64,000 nucleotides of DNA. Origin: Methylobacter sp. BlB1. Its GTDB lineage: Bacteria > Pseudomonadota > Gammaproteobacteria > Methylococcales > Methylomonadaceae. Positions 26,791-35,604 of this stretch are shown here, piece after piece. The stretch lies in contig NZ_JADMKV010000002.1 of assembly GCF_015476545.1 (NCBI RefSeq), positions 1-64,000 of the forward strand, given 5' to 3'. A program made the translations under genes and the position numbers. Positions within the stretch are counted from its first letter, which is position 1. Each line of letters begins with the position of its first letter. The notes below the pieces were generated by a model, which was not told the DNA's origin, made no database searches, and saw nothing but the letters and a program-made list of their open reading frames with translations.

Positions 26791-27732
26791 CTAGCCTTTA
26801 CCGCGCGTACGCGTACGGCTGGGGTGGAATGATGATTTATCTTTAACCGTTGCCAACGTTTCAATGCGTTTTTCAATAAATTGAATGATCAGATCAGCGA
26901 TATCCTTGCCGCTGGTTTGTTCGATACCACGCAATCCGGGCGATGAATTGACTTCCATAATTACAGGGCCGTGATTGGAACGCAGCATGTCCACGCCGCA
27001 GACATTCAGCCCCATGATTTTGGCAGCCCGCACAGCAGTAGAGCGTTCTTCCGGCGTCAATCGAACCAATGAAGCCGTTCCGCCGCGGTGCAGATTAGAG
27101 CGGAACTCACCTGCCGCACTCTGACGCCTCATGGCGGCCACCACTTTATCGCCAACCACAAAACAGCGTATATCGCTACCCTCGGCTTCCTTGATAAATT
27201 CCTGTACCATAATATTGGCTTTGAGCCCCATAAAGGCCTGAATAACACTTTCGGCCGCATTATGGGTTTCGGCCAATACCACGCCTATCCCCTGCGTACC
27301 TTCCAGTAATTTAATAACCAGTGGCGCGCCGCCCACTTGAGAGATTAAATCCTCAATATCATCCGGATTGTTGGCAAAACCGGTTACTGGCAAGCCTATG
27401 CCTTTTCGCGCCAACAACTGTATTGAACGCAATTTGTCGCGTGAGCGTGATATGGCTACCGATTCATTCAACGGGAACACATTCATCATTTCAAATTGCC
27501 TTAACACTGCAGTACCGTAAAATGTAACTGAAGCTCCAATACGGGGGATAACAGCATCAAACCCTGTCAGGTCCTCACCCCGATAATGGATGGATGGATT
27601 ATGCGAAGTAATGTTCATATAACAACGCAAAACATCCAAAACCCGTACCTCATGGCCGCGCGCCTCTGCGGCTTCAACCAACCGAGCGGTTGAATATAAT
27701 TTAGAGTTACGAGACAAAATAGCAATTTTCAT
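26791..27732 (-). CDS. rimK: ribosomal protein S6--L-glutamate ligase RimK
   Basis: A 313-residue ATP-grasp ligase that adds glutamates to the C-terminus of ribosomal protein S6. The N-terminus '[22 protein letters not shown]' matches RimK, followed by '[11 protein letters not shown]', the ATP-grasp segments '[11 protein letters not shown]' and '[17 protein letters not shown]', and the metal-binding '[14 protein letters not shown]'. The start was moved from a GTG at 27750 to the ATG at 27732, 11 bases after GAGGAA. The C-terminal tail is basic (RTRTRGKG). A second, distinct RimK-like gene lies at 34.0-35.6 kb. Confidence 0.94.
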   Translation of the reverse strand: MKIAILSRNSKLYSTARLVEAAEARGHEVRVLDVLRCYMNITSHNPSIHYRGEDLTGFDAVIPRIGASVTFYGTAVLRQFEMMNVFPLNESVAISRSRDKLRSIQLLARKGIGLPVTGFANNPDDIEDLISQVGGAPLVIKLLEGTQGIGVVLAETHNAAESVIQAFMGLKANIMVQEFIKEAEGSDIRCFVVGDKVVAAMRRQSAAGEFRSNLHRGGTASLVRLTPEERSTAVRAAKIMGLNVCGVDMLRSNHGPVIMEVNSSPGLRGIEQTSGKDIADLIIQFIEKRIETLATVKDKSSFHPSRTRTRGKG

Positions 27733-28001
27733 AAAAAGGCAGTTCCTCACATATTAAGATAAATCATATTTTGTCATGAAATATCCAGGCAAGCATTAGA
27801 AATAACAGCAACTCAGCAAGGATCGCCCAGTTTTTTAAGATAAACTTAAAAATAAAAGCTTAAGGCACGGAATCATTAAGCAGGACAAAATAAAACGGCA
27901 ATTATCATTGTTCCCGTTAAAACGATGAGATAACAAAGAAAGGAATTTTTAAAAAACGCTTTTTTTTAAAATAAAAAACCACATCATTAATACGGAATTA
28001 C

Positions 28002-28541
28002 ATGTCCTGGCAAATAACCACATCTAACAGTAGAAAAGCGCATTTACAGCCCGGAAACATCGGTTTGATGTTGCTATTTACCAGCTTATTCAGCGGCTGT
28101 ACCTCGGTAACCACAGCACCCTCCATCTACAAATCGCCTTATCCTTACAAATCCCCCGCTTATTCTCATAGCGCGCCTTATAACCGGCCTTATACAGTGA
28201 AAGGCAAAACATACTATCCACTCCCTTCAGCGGAAGGCTATAAAGAACAAGGGATCGCTACTTGGTATGGTTCGGAATCCGGCAATCGCACCGCCATGGG
28301 AACACGTTTTAGACCGCACGGCCTGACAGCCGCTCACAGAACATTGCCATTACCGACCAAGGTACGTGTGACTAATCTGCGTAATGGTCGTTACGTTGAT
28401 GTAATAGTGAATGACCGCGGCCCCTTTAAAAACGGCATCTTGATCGATCTGTCAAAAGGAGCCGCCAGGAAAATCGGCTTGCGGGGGAATACAGAAGTGG
28501 AAGTCGAGTATCTGGAAGATCAAGCAAGCCTTAATGAATAG
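28002..28541 (+). CDS. RlpA-like double-psi beta-barrel lipoprotein
   Basis: A 179-residue lipoprotein. The N-terminal hydrophobic stretch ends in lipobox FSGC (Cys about 33); the N-region before it is long (about 20 residues). Residues about 83-172 form the RlpA double-psi barrel: 'GIATWYGSESGNRTAMGTRF', 'TAAHRTLPLPTKVRVTNL', 'VNDRGPF..GILIDLSKGAA'. The Asp of 'NDRGPF' is the catalytic residue in lytic RlpA. The C-terminal SPOR domain of E. coli RlpA is absent, so septal targeting by denuded glycan is unlikely. It may be a lytic transglycosylase or only a structural barrel. Confidence 0.88.
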   Translation: MSWQITTSNSRKAHLQPGNIGLMLLFTSLFSGCTSVTTAPSIYKSPYPYKSPAYSHSAPYNRPYTVKGKTYYPLPSAEGYKEQGIATWYGSESGNRTAMGTRFRPHGLTAAHRTLPLPTKVRVTNLRNGRYVDVIVNDRGPFKNGILIDLSKGAARKIGLRGNTEVEVEYLEDQASLNE

Positions 28542-28565
28542 GTAACCTTATTACTGCAAAAAGGC

Positions 28566-28904
28566 TCAGCCCGGAGGCCATTTCATCTGGCGTCCGCCCA
28601 ACAGATGCAAATGCAGGTGATAGACTTCCTGGCCACCCTGTTTATTGCAGCTGATTGCCGTTCTGTAGCCATTTTCAGACAAGCCTTCCTGCTTCGCCAA
28701 CTTTATGACGGTCTGCAACAGGCGGCCAGCCAGTTGGGCGTCATCCAAATCATTCAATGTGGCGATATGCGTTTTAGGGATCACGAGAATATGCACAGGA
28801 GCCTGCGGATTGATATCCCTGAATGCCAGAACATGCTCGTCTTCAAAAACCACATCGGGTTTAATTTCGCCCGCAACCATCCTGCAAAACAAACAATCAG
28901 CCAT
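28566..28904 (-). CDS. hinT: histidine-triad nucleotide-binding protein HinT
   Basis: A 112-residue HIT hydrolase of purine nucleoside phosphoramidates. The triad is 'EVYHLHLHLLGGRQMKWPPG' and the N-terminus has the usual 'DCLFCRMVAGEIKPDVVFEDE' with both cysteines. Length equals the HinT norm. It lies 23 bases downstream of recR on the same strand and is probably the last gene of the dnaX-ybaB-recR operon. Confidence 0.94.
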   Translation of the reverse strand: MADCLFCRMVAGEIKPDVVFEDEHVLAFRDINPQAPVHILVIPKTHIATLNDLDDAQLAGRLLQTVIKLAKQEGLSENGYRTAISCNKQGGQEVYHLHLHLLGGRQMKWPPG

Positions 28905-28927
28905 ATTTTTCCCCTTGAATATTGAAT

Positions 28928-29524
28928 CTAAATCTGTTTTCTTCCATTGAAGGCGTGCGATAAGGTGCTGCTGTCAATATACTCCAATTCTCCGCCCATC
29001 GGTACGCCATGAGCGATTCTGCTGGCCTGGACGTGATATTTTTTGGCCAATTCGCCGATAAAATAGGCCGTTGCCTCGCCTTCTACCGTTAAATTCGTAG
29101 CCAATATCAATTCCTTGACACTACCTTTCGCAAGCCGCTGTTCCAGCACATCCAGACCGAGTTCATCAGGACCGATGCCATCCAACGGAGATAATCTTCC
29201 ATGCAAGACAAAATAGCGCCCTTTGAACGCAGTAGACTGATCAATGATCCAGACATCGGCCGGATTCTCAACGATACAGATGACGGAGTCATCCCGTGAA
29301 CTATCGGCACAGATTTCGCAGAGATTATCTTCGGTCAGCGTACGGCACTCGCGGCAATAGACAATTTCATCAACAGCCCGCAATAGCGTCTCGGCCAGTA
29401 TTCTGGCTCCATCACGGTTGCGCTGCAGCAATTGGAAAGCCATGCGTTGCGCGGTTTTCGGCCCTACGCCTGGCAAGCAGCATAAATTCTGTATCAACTG
29501 CCCTAACAAGCCCCTTTTCTGCAT
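28928..29524 (-). CDS. recR: recombination mediator RecR
   Basis: A 198-residue protein of the RecFOR pathway that loads RecA on gapped DNA. Order of domains: helix-hairpin-helix ('[19 protein letters not shown]'), a four-Cys zinc finger ('[18 protein letters not shown]'), a Toprim domain ('[14 protein letters not shown]', '[16 protein letters not shown]') and a C-terminal Walker-B-like helix ('[16 protein letters not shown]'). It begins one base after the ybaB stop, in the classic dnaX-ybaB-recR order. Confidence 0.97.
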   Translation of the reverse strand: MQKRGLLGQLIQNLCCLPGVGPKTAQRMAFQLLQRNRDGARILAETLLRAVDEIVYCRECRTLTEDNLCEICADSSRDDSVICIVENPADVWIIDQSTAFKGRYFVLHGRLSPLDGIGPDELGLDVLEQRLAKGSVKELILATNLTVEGEATAYFIGELAKKYHVQASRIAHGVPMGGELEYIDSSTLSHAFNGRKQI

Positions 29525-29525
29525 A

Positions 29526-29849
29526 TTAAAAAGGCATCTGGAACCCGGGCGGCAATGGAATGCCAGATGTTAGCTCAGCCATTTTTTCTTGCTTCATTTT
29601 TGCCACTTTATTGACAGCGTCATTAATGGCGGCCGCAACCATATCTTCCAGCATATCCTTATCTTCGCCTAGCAAAGAATCATCGATAGTGACTTTTCTG
29701 GCTTCCCGCTTACCGGTCATCAGGATGGTGACCAGACCGCCGCCGGCTTCCCCCATCACCTGCATGGAAGCAAGCTCTTCTTGCGCTTTTTTGATGTCTT
29801 CCTGCATTTTTTGGGCTTGCTGCATGAGGTTACCCAGTGCATTTTTCAT
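29526..29849 (-). CDS. YbaB/EbfC nucleoid-associated protein
   Basis: A 107-residue homodimeric DNA-binding protein with the family core: N-terminal helix '[22 protein letters not shown]', beta-strands '[23 protein letters not shown]' and a C-terminal helix '[17 protein letters not shown]', then Pro/Phe-rich end. It compacts DNA; its place between dnaX and recR is conserved in bacteria. The start lies 20 bases after the dnaX stop. Confidence 0.95.
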   Translation of the reverse strand: MKNALGNLMQQAQKMQEDIKKAQEELASMQVMGEAGGGLVTILMTGKREARKVTIDDSLLGEDKDMLEDMVAAAINDAVNKVAKMKQEKMAELTSGIPLPPGFQMPF

Positions 29850-29869
29850 TGTCGCTCTCCTTTATGTTG

Positions 29870-31459
29870 TTAAACAGGCTCTATTGAGCCGGGCAGCACC
29901 CTGGCATCAAAATGTTCTTTCAAAGCCTGAATATTTTCGTCTGAATTAATAGCGTCAACAGCTGCCTGCTGCCTGTCTTCGCGCTCTTTAATCAACTGCA
30001 CCGCCGGCGTGTCAACCGCCACTTTTTCGGTATTGATCACCAGTTTCAGCGATGTGCCTCGATAACGCTGCAGAGCGCTTTGCAATTTTTCCTCTGTGAC
30101 CGCACTGCGTAGATGTTTGTGCCCCGGATCCAATATTAATGTGCAAACTTTGTCGTCAATACTGTCCAAAATGCAGTTATTGGCCAGCTCCCGCGTCATG
30201 CCGCCAATCTTCATGGCTACGACCATCCCTGCCCAATCATTATCTGTCCTATCAATCGCATACTCCTGAACGGACTCCGGTTTATTCAATGCGCTGACAG
30301 TCACTTGTGATGCCTTGGCTTCCGGCTTGGCAACTGGCCGGGAAACCTGAACCGGCCTGGCAAGATTCTGTTCTTGCGCTACCGGCCTGAAAGTCAGCAT
30401 GCGCAACATGACCATTTCGAAACCACTGCGCGGATCGGGCGCCAGATCAAGGTCTCTTTGCCCTATCAAACCGATCTGGTAATAGAGCTGGACATCTTCG
30501 GGCGTCAACCGCGAGGCTAATGCAGCGATCATTTCGGCGTCAAAATCATGATTGATTGCGCCGGGCACCTGCTGAATTAATGCTATGCGATGCAGGACCT
30601 GCAGGATTTGCTGCAAAACGTCGCCGAAATCGGGAGTCAAATTGGCGATTTCATTGATTTTATTAAAGATGGCCTCGGCATCGCTATCAGCCAGGGCTGT
30701 CAGCAGGTCATCGACAGGCTGCTGGGCGACCGTGCCTAACATGGCGCTGACCTGCTCAGTATTTACCTTGCCGTTACCGAAGACGATGGCTTGGTCCAGC
30801 AGGCTTAACCCGTCACGCATACTGCCATCGGCAGCGCGGGCCAGTAATTTCAAAGCCGCAATCTCAAATTCAATCCGTTCCTGCTGGAGTATGAATTCCA
30901 TCTGCTTGAAAATCTGGTCCGGCAGCAGACGCTTCAGATTAAACTGCAGACAGCGGGACAATACCGTTATTGGAATCTTATGTGGATCAGTAGTTGCCAG
31001 CAGGAATTTCACATGCGGCGGCGGTTCTTCCAGGGTCTTGAGCAAGGCATTGAAACTATGCCCTGACAACATGTGCACTTCGTCGATCAGATAGACTTTA
31101 TAACGGCCCTGATTGGGCGCATACTGGACATTATCCAGCAAGTCCCGCGTATCTTCGACCTTGGTGCGGGATGCCGCATCCACTTCGATCAAATCCAGAA
31201 ACCGACCTTCATCAAGATCACGGCAAACGCTGCATTGTCCACAAGGATTGAAATCCTGGAGATTCTGGCAATTGATGGCTTTGGCTAGAATTCTGGCAAT
31301 TGTGGTTTTGCCTACACCGCGGGTTCCGGTAAACAAATAGGCATGATGAAGTCTGTCATGCTGCAAAGCGTTCATTAACGACTTGACAACATGCTCTTGT
31401 CCGACAACTTCTGTGAAATTATGAGGACGCCATTTTCTGGCGAGAACCTGGTAATTCAT
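29870..31459 (-). CDS. dnaX: DNA polymerase III subunits tau/gamma
   Basis: A 529-residue clamp-loader ATPase. Walker A 'TGTRGVGKTT', zinc-binding cysteines ('CQNLQDFNPCGQCSVC'), Walker B 'YLIDEVHML', sensor 1 'FLLATTDP' and the oligomerisation domain are all present; a tau-like C-terminal domain follows after a Pro/Ala/Lys-rich linker (about 365-400). The open frame extends to 31522, into the SRP RNA gene; the ATG at 31459 gives the usual start MNYQVLARKWRP and avoids that overlap. It heads the dnaX-ybaB-recR-hinT series. I did not identify a frameshift site for gamma. Confidence 0.96.
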   Translation of the reverse strand: MNYQVLARKWRPHNFTEVVGQEHVVKSLMNALQHDRLHHAYLFTGTRGVGKTTIARILAKAINCQNLQDFNPCGQCSVCRDLDEGRFLDLIEVDAASRTKVEDTRDLLDNVQYAPNQGRYKVYLIDEVHMLSGHSFNALLKTLEEPPPHVKFLLATTDPHKIPITVLSRCLQFNLKRLLPDQIFKQMEFILQQERIEFEIAALKLLARAADGSMRDGLSLLDQAIVFGNGKVNTEQVSAMLGTVAQQPVDDLLTALADSDAEAIFNKINEIANLTPDFGDVLQQILQVLHRIALIQQVPGAINHDFDAEMIAALASRLTPEDVQLYYQIGLIGQRDLDLAPDPRSGFEMVMLRMLTFRPVAQEQNLARPVQVSRPVAKPEAKASQVTVSALNKPESVQEYAIDRTDNDWAGMVVAMKIGGMTRELANNCILDSIDDKVCTLILDPGHKHLRSAVTEEKLQSALQRYRGTSLKLVINTEKVAVDTPAVQLIKEREDRQQAAVDAINSDENIQALKEHFDARVLPGSIEPV

Positions 31460-31492
31460 TGCAGGCTCGAATTGATGATTATGAGTTTGGGC

Positions 31493-31602
<110 letters not shown>

Positions 31603-31693
31603 ATGAAACAATCAGCCGTAGCGGCTAAAGAAGTGCTATTATGATCGAATTTGCTTAATGATGCAAGCCCTGATGAAATATTTTTAAAAAATT

Positions 31694-32803
31694 TTAAGCA
31701 GGCCAGAGTATGACCGCCGCCCGCAGACGGTTTTTGCCAAAGCAGGACATGCGGTCAAAATCCTCACGCGCCACGGGAATATACTGGCAGTCGACCTCAC
31801 TTTGACGCCCCTCTTCCGGGTCCGGATCATGCATATACAAACAATCTTCATCGCTTCCGCTCATAACCACCCAGTGCGGTGCTTTCTTACGGTCCATGCG
31901 GAAAGTACTGATGAGCACCAGCGGTATCGCTCCGGCATTAAAGGCTTCAATCAAATCGTTTTGGGTAATATTGGCATAATGTATTTTTATGCCCTGCTCT
32001 TCGGCTTCGCGCTTAAAACCATTATCCACCAACTCGACAACCTGTTTTTTTTCCTCACTGCGTACACTATCTATAAACAGTGGCCCTGTCTGACTGATCC
32101 AGACTTCGACATTAAAATGCCGGCGCTTTGCCGCCAAGGCCAACCCCACCGGATGACAGCCGCCATGGCCGGACGTCATAAAGATCGTCGTCGCTTCGCG
32201 CCACAAATTGAGCTCTTCTTCCTGGGACGGCAGATACGTCTTGTTTAGTCCGTGCATGGCCATCATCAGCGAAGCCGGCCCGCAAGTAAAAGGCGTCGTT
32301 TGCCTCATCCAATGCACGGGCCTGTGCTCTAATGGCTCTCGATACCGGCGGATGCGCTTCTGGTAACGCAGCGCGTCTTTGTGGTCTTCATAATAATCAT
32401 GGTATACGCCGAACCTCTGAAAACCCAGTGCTTCATACAGATTAATCGCCGCTATATTATCAATGCCCACTTCGAGGCGCAGGTATAATCGACCATCCTC
32501 AATGGCTTCCTGTTCGCCTGCCGCCATGAGCAATTTGGCAATGCCGGAGCCGCGTTGCTGATGCGATACGGCCAGCGAATAGATACGGGCCAGGCGCGTG
32601 CCGGGATGATAGATAATCAGGATATAACCGACGATCCTGCCCTCCACTTCCGCCACCAGTAAAGCACGATGCTCCGTCGTTATCCAGTGCCGGAAACTGC
32701 GCCTGCTCAGTCTGTCGGTTTCAAAACTGGCATTTTCAAGCGCTACCAATTGATCAAGATCATCTGGCTCGGCATGTCGAATCAGGATATTGTTGATAGT
32801 CAT
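31694..32803 (-). CDS. GNAT acetyltransferase / C39-like peptidase fusion
   Basis: A 369-residue two-domain protein. Residues 1-150 are a RimI-like GNAT domain with the acetyl-CoA loop QQRGSGIAK (82-90) and 'NIAAINLYEALGF'. Residues about 165-369 are a papain-like C39 peptidase: Cys174 in 'TPFTCGPASLMM', His310 in 'PHWVVMSG' and Asp326 in 'MHDPD' make a full triad. Such fusions are predicted to modify and cleave the same peptide. The start overlaps the DUF2817 stop by four bases (ATGA), so the two are translationally coupled. The divergent RLAN-RimK gene completes a probable functional set. Substrate unknown. Confidence 0.88.
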   Translation of the reverse strand: MTINNILIRHAEPDDLDQLVALENASFETDRLSRRSFRHWITTEHRALLVAEVEGRIVGYILIIYHPGTRLARIYSLAVSHQQRGSGIAKLLMAAGEQEAIEDGRLYLRLEVGIDNIAAINLYEALGFQRFGVYHDYYEDHKDALRYQKRIRRYREPLEHRPVHWMRQTTPFTCGPASLMMAMHGLNKTYLPSQEEELNLWREATTIFMTSGHGGCHPVGLALAAKRRHFNVEVWISQTGPLFIDSVRSEEKKQVVELVDNGFKREAEEQGIKIHYANITQNDLIEAFNAGAIPLVLISTFRMDRKKAPHWVVMSGSDEDCLYMHDPDPEEGRQSEVDCQYIPVAREDFDRMSCFGKNRLRAAVILWPA

Positions 32804-33900
32804 GAAACTGATAGCCCCCGCAATGCTTGCGAAAACACCTGCCTTGCCCGAAACAGCGTCATTTCCTTCCAGGCTTGATCATCCGGACAGAAATGGTGCC
32901 GCATGTGCCTACTATGCTCTAAACGGGCTCGCTGGTTGTCCGGCTGCGCCCACACCTGATGATCGAGCAGCAAGACTTCAAAGAGTTGATCTGTTTTGAA
33001 CGTACCGAATTCCAGGGTGATATAGCAACTTCTCTCATTCATGACCGCATGCCAGGCATAATCCAGCAAGCCTATTTTGGGCACTGAACTGGACGTGCCC
33101 AAAGCCGGCAAGGCCACAGAATCGCCATACCAGCGGCGAGCCACGCTTGTGCCGAAACTATCCGGCTCATGGTCACAAATAATCTCACCGTAACCATAAG
33201 ATCCAAGCCCGGTATGCAAATCGATAACAGCCAGATCACGCTGTTGCAGGTCATATTTATCGATAAGATCTTCAACGACCCGTCTGCCATGCGCGGGCGC
33301 CTGCCCGCCATAGAAAGGACCGCTGGCGTCGACATATTGTCCGGCGCTGATAGCGCTTTCAAGCGATTCGCGCCCATACTTACGTTCCCAGTCGGCAAAA
33401 GCCGCCTGTCTTTGACCGGCATCGGCCAGAAATAAAATAGGGCGCAGCGACTCGTAGCCCGGATTTCTGGGCAACGGTTTGGAAAAATCGACCACGTTCC
33501 GATTCAAATCAACACCATCGGCATCACAGCGGCGCTGCCAGGCATAGCCCCAAGGCGTCAATGCATGAATCATTAACACAGCCGTATCAGCCGGAATACA
33601 GATATGTTCAGCAGCAATCAGGCGCAAATGGTCAATTTCCACCGCCGTACCGGCAAATCCTTCAATGCCATGCGTGCCGCCTATCAGCACCACCACTTTG
33701 GAAGCCTCTTCCGAGCCCAGCCAGACCGTATCGGTAAATAACTCCTCGCCTTCAGGCCCCGCCCCGGCGCAGCGATACGGCATATGTTTCTTGAAGCAGG
33801 ACAGCTGAGCCAGCGCCGCTTGCCAACGCTGCCTGCCAACTGCATAGCTGATTGGAAAAACATCTGTATCAAAAGCGGCGACGGGAAGAGAAGAGGACAT
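32800..33900 (-). CDS. DUF2817 family M14-like zinc metallopeptidase
   Basis: A 366-residue cytosolic protein with the layout of M14 carboxypeptidases: zinc ligands His77 and Glu80 in 'GGTHGIEGF', an Arg/Asn substrate site in 'DLNRNVVDF', third zinc ligand His229 in 'VIDLHTGLG', and the general base Glu297 in 'YITLEFGT'. The family is known as DUF2817; carboxypeptidase or amidase action on a small peptide or amide is inferred. No signal peptide. It is the first gene of a two-gene operon with the GNAT/C39 fusion and shares a 142-base divergent promoter region with the RLAN-RimK gene. Confidence 0.85.
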   Translation of the reverse strand: MSSSLPVAAFDTDVFPISYAVGRQRWQAALAQLSCFKKHMPYRCAGAGPEGEELFTDTVWLGSEEASKVVVLIGGTHGIEGFAGTAVEIDHLRLIAAEHICIPADTAVLMIHALTPWGYAWQRRCDADGVDLNRNVVDFSKPLPRNPGYESLRPILFLADAGQRQAAFADWERKYGRESLESAISAGQYVDASGPFYGGQAPAHGRRVVEDLIDKYDLQQRDLAVIDLHTGLGSYGYGEIICDHEPDSFGTSVARRWYGDSVALPALGTSSSVPKIGLLDYAWHAVMNERSCYITLEFGTFKTDQLFEVLLLDHQVWAQPDNQRARLEHSRHMRHHFCPDDQAWKEMTLFRARQVFSQALRGLSVS

Positions 33901-34042
33901 AATGATTACCTAAGAATTTTTCTTTAGCATAGCGCCAGCCAGAACAATATGAAATATTTTTCCAGCCCCAAAAAACTCCTTGTAGAAAAATCTGACTGGC
34001 TCCAAAATTATATTTTATCTTAATTTGAGGCTTTTGTTTGCT
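33901..34042. promoter_or_regulatory. divergent promoter region of the peptide-ligase cluster
   Basis: AT-rich 142-base gap between the divergent DUF2817 and RLAN-RimK starts. It must carry both promoters. I could not pick convincing -35/-10 pairs or an operator. Confidence 0.4.
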
Positions 34043-35596
34043 ATGGCGCGTACCATTCTGGTTGTCGATAATCTTACCGATTGGGGACCTTATTATCCCA
34101 GCGACCAGGTCATGGCCTTTGAAACCTATCTGGCAATCGAGCAAGGCGACCCTCAGCAGCGCACGCGCGTTATCAATCTCTGCAGCAGTTATCGTTATCT
34201 TTCAGACGGTTATTACTGTTCTCTGCTGGCCGAAGCCAGAGGTCATCACGTTATTCCATCTGTCAAGGTACTGAACGATCTGGGCAAGAAATCCTTATAC
34301 CGGCTACAGCTTGAAGACCTGTCCCCGACGCTGACGCGCACTTTTAAGAGTTACGGCAAGGAAACCGAAAGCGCTTCGTACCGATCGCCACTCGAAGACT
34401 TGTCCCAGACCTTGAATCGGGCCTTTAAAAGCCATAACCAAGACACTGACGTTACCCTGCAGACTTACTTTGGCACTACGTCCGATCCGGCTTTTAACGA
34501 ATTGGCAAGGCTATTGTTTGAACGCTTTCCTTGCCCGATCCTAGAAGTCACGCTACGTTTTCGGCAACAATGGGAAATCACCAGTTTAAAAGCCATCTCA
34601 CACCGCGGCCTGAGCGAAGAACAGGAAACGATTTTTGCCGAAGCACTGGACCAGTTCAGCAAAAAAGTCTGGCGCAAAGGCCGCGCCCGTAAAGCCGCAC
34701 GCTACGATCTTGCCATTCTGGTCAATCCGGAAGAAAAACTGCCGCCGAGCAACCTCGCCGCCCTTAAAAAATTCATCAAAATCGGCAGGCAGCTGGGCAT
34801 TGAAGTCGAATTGATATCGCAGCAGCACTATATCCGCCTGTCTGAATTTGACGGCTTGTTTATCCGCGAAACCACTGCCATAGATCATCACACCTACCGC
34901 TTTGCCAAAAAAGCCGAGGCCGAAGGCTTGGTGGTCATCGATGATCCTACCTCCATCCTGCGCTGCACGAACAAGGTTTATCTTGCCGATCTGTTTCGCA
35001 CGCATCGCGTTCCCTCACCCAAAACCTGGCTGCTGCATAAAGGCAATGCCGAACATCTGGATAAATTGGAAGTAGAAGCCGGCTTTCCGGTGGTCATTAA
35101 AATACCGGACGGCTCTTTCTCCCGAGGCATTGTTAAAGTTCATAACCGACAAGAACTGGATCTTAAAGTCGAGGAATTGTTTCAAAAATCGGCACTGCTT
35201 CTGGCTCAGGAATTTTTATATACGGATTTTGACTGGCGCATCGGCGTATTCAACAATAAGGCTTTATATGCCTGCCGTTATTATATGGTTAAAAACCACT
35301 GGCAGATTTACCGTCACGGCAGCAGCCGGACCGATAGCGGAAACTTTGATACCCTGCCGACTTTTGAAGTACCTAAAGCCGTATTGGAAGCAGCGCTAAA
35401 AGCCACACAGCCGATAGGCAATGGCTTGTACGGCGTGGACGTCAAGGAAAAAAACGGCAAGGGCTATGTAATAGAAGTGAACGACAATCCAAACATCGAC
35501 AGCGGCATTGAAGACAAATACCTGGGCGATGAGCTTTATGTATTGATCCTGACCGAATTCCTAAGGCGCATGGAGAACCGAAGCAAAGGCATATAA
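34043..35596 (+). CDS. RimK-like ATP-grasp ligase with RLAN N-terminal domain
   Basis: A 517-residue protein. Residues about 1-160 match the RimK-like ATP-grasp N-terminal (RLAN) domain ('VVDNLTDWGPYYPSDQVM', 'YRYLSDGYYCSLLAEARGH'). A linker follows, then an ATP-grasp domain (about 310-505) with 'VIKIPDGSFSRGIVKV', 'AQEFLYTDFDWRIGVF' and the metal-binding 'VIEVNDNPNIDSGIED'. The expected reaction is ATP-driven amide-bond formation between a carboxylate and an amino acid or peptide. Start at the ATG 34043, 12 bases after GAGG, rather than the TTG at 34025. Residues 86-139 are a tandem 27-residue duplication. It is divergent from the GNAT/C39 and DUF2817 pair. Confidence 0.9.
   Translation: MARTILVVDNLTDWGPYYPSDQVMAFETYLAIEQGDPQQRTRVINLCSSYRYLSDGYYCSLLAEARGHHVIPSVKVLNDLGKKSLYRLQLEDLSPTLTRTFKSYGKETESASYRSPLEDLSQTLNRAFKSHNQDTDVTLQTYFGTTSDPAFNELARLLFERFPCPILEVTLRFRQQWEITSLKAISHRGLSEEQETIFAEALDQFSKKVWRKGRARKAARYDLAILVNPEEKLPPSNLAALKKFIKIGRQLGIEVELISQQHYIRLSEFDGLFIRETTAIDHHTYRFAKKAEAEGLVVIDDPTSILRCTNKVYLADLFRTHRVPSPKTWLLHKGNAEHLDKLEVEAGFPVVIKIPDGSFSRGIVKVHNRQELDLKVEELFQKSALLLAQEFLYTDFDWRIGVFNNKALYACRYYMVKNHWQIYRHGSSRTDSGNFDTLPTFEVPKAVLEAALKATQPIGNGLYGVDVKEKNGKGYVIEVNDNPNIDSGIEDKYLGDELYVLILTEFLRRMENRSKGI
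34298..34459 (+). repeat. 81-bp tandem duplication inside the RLAN-RimK gene
   Basis: Two adjacent 27-codon units, 34298-34378 and 34379-34459, translating to related segments with shared LEDLS.TL.R.FKS. DNA has drifted more than the protein, so the duplication is old and under selection. Confidence 0.75.
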
Positions 35597-35604
35597 ATCC
35601 AAAG

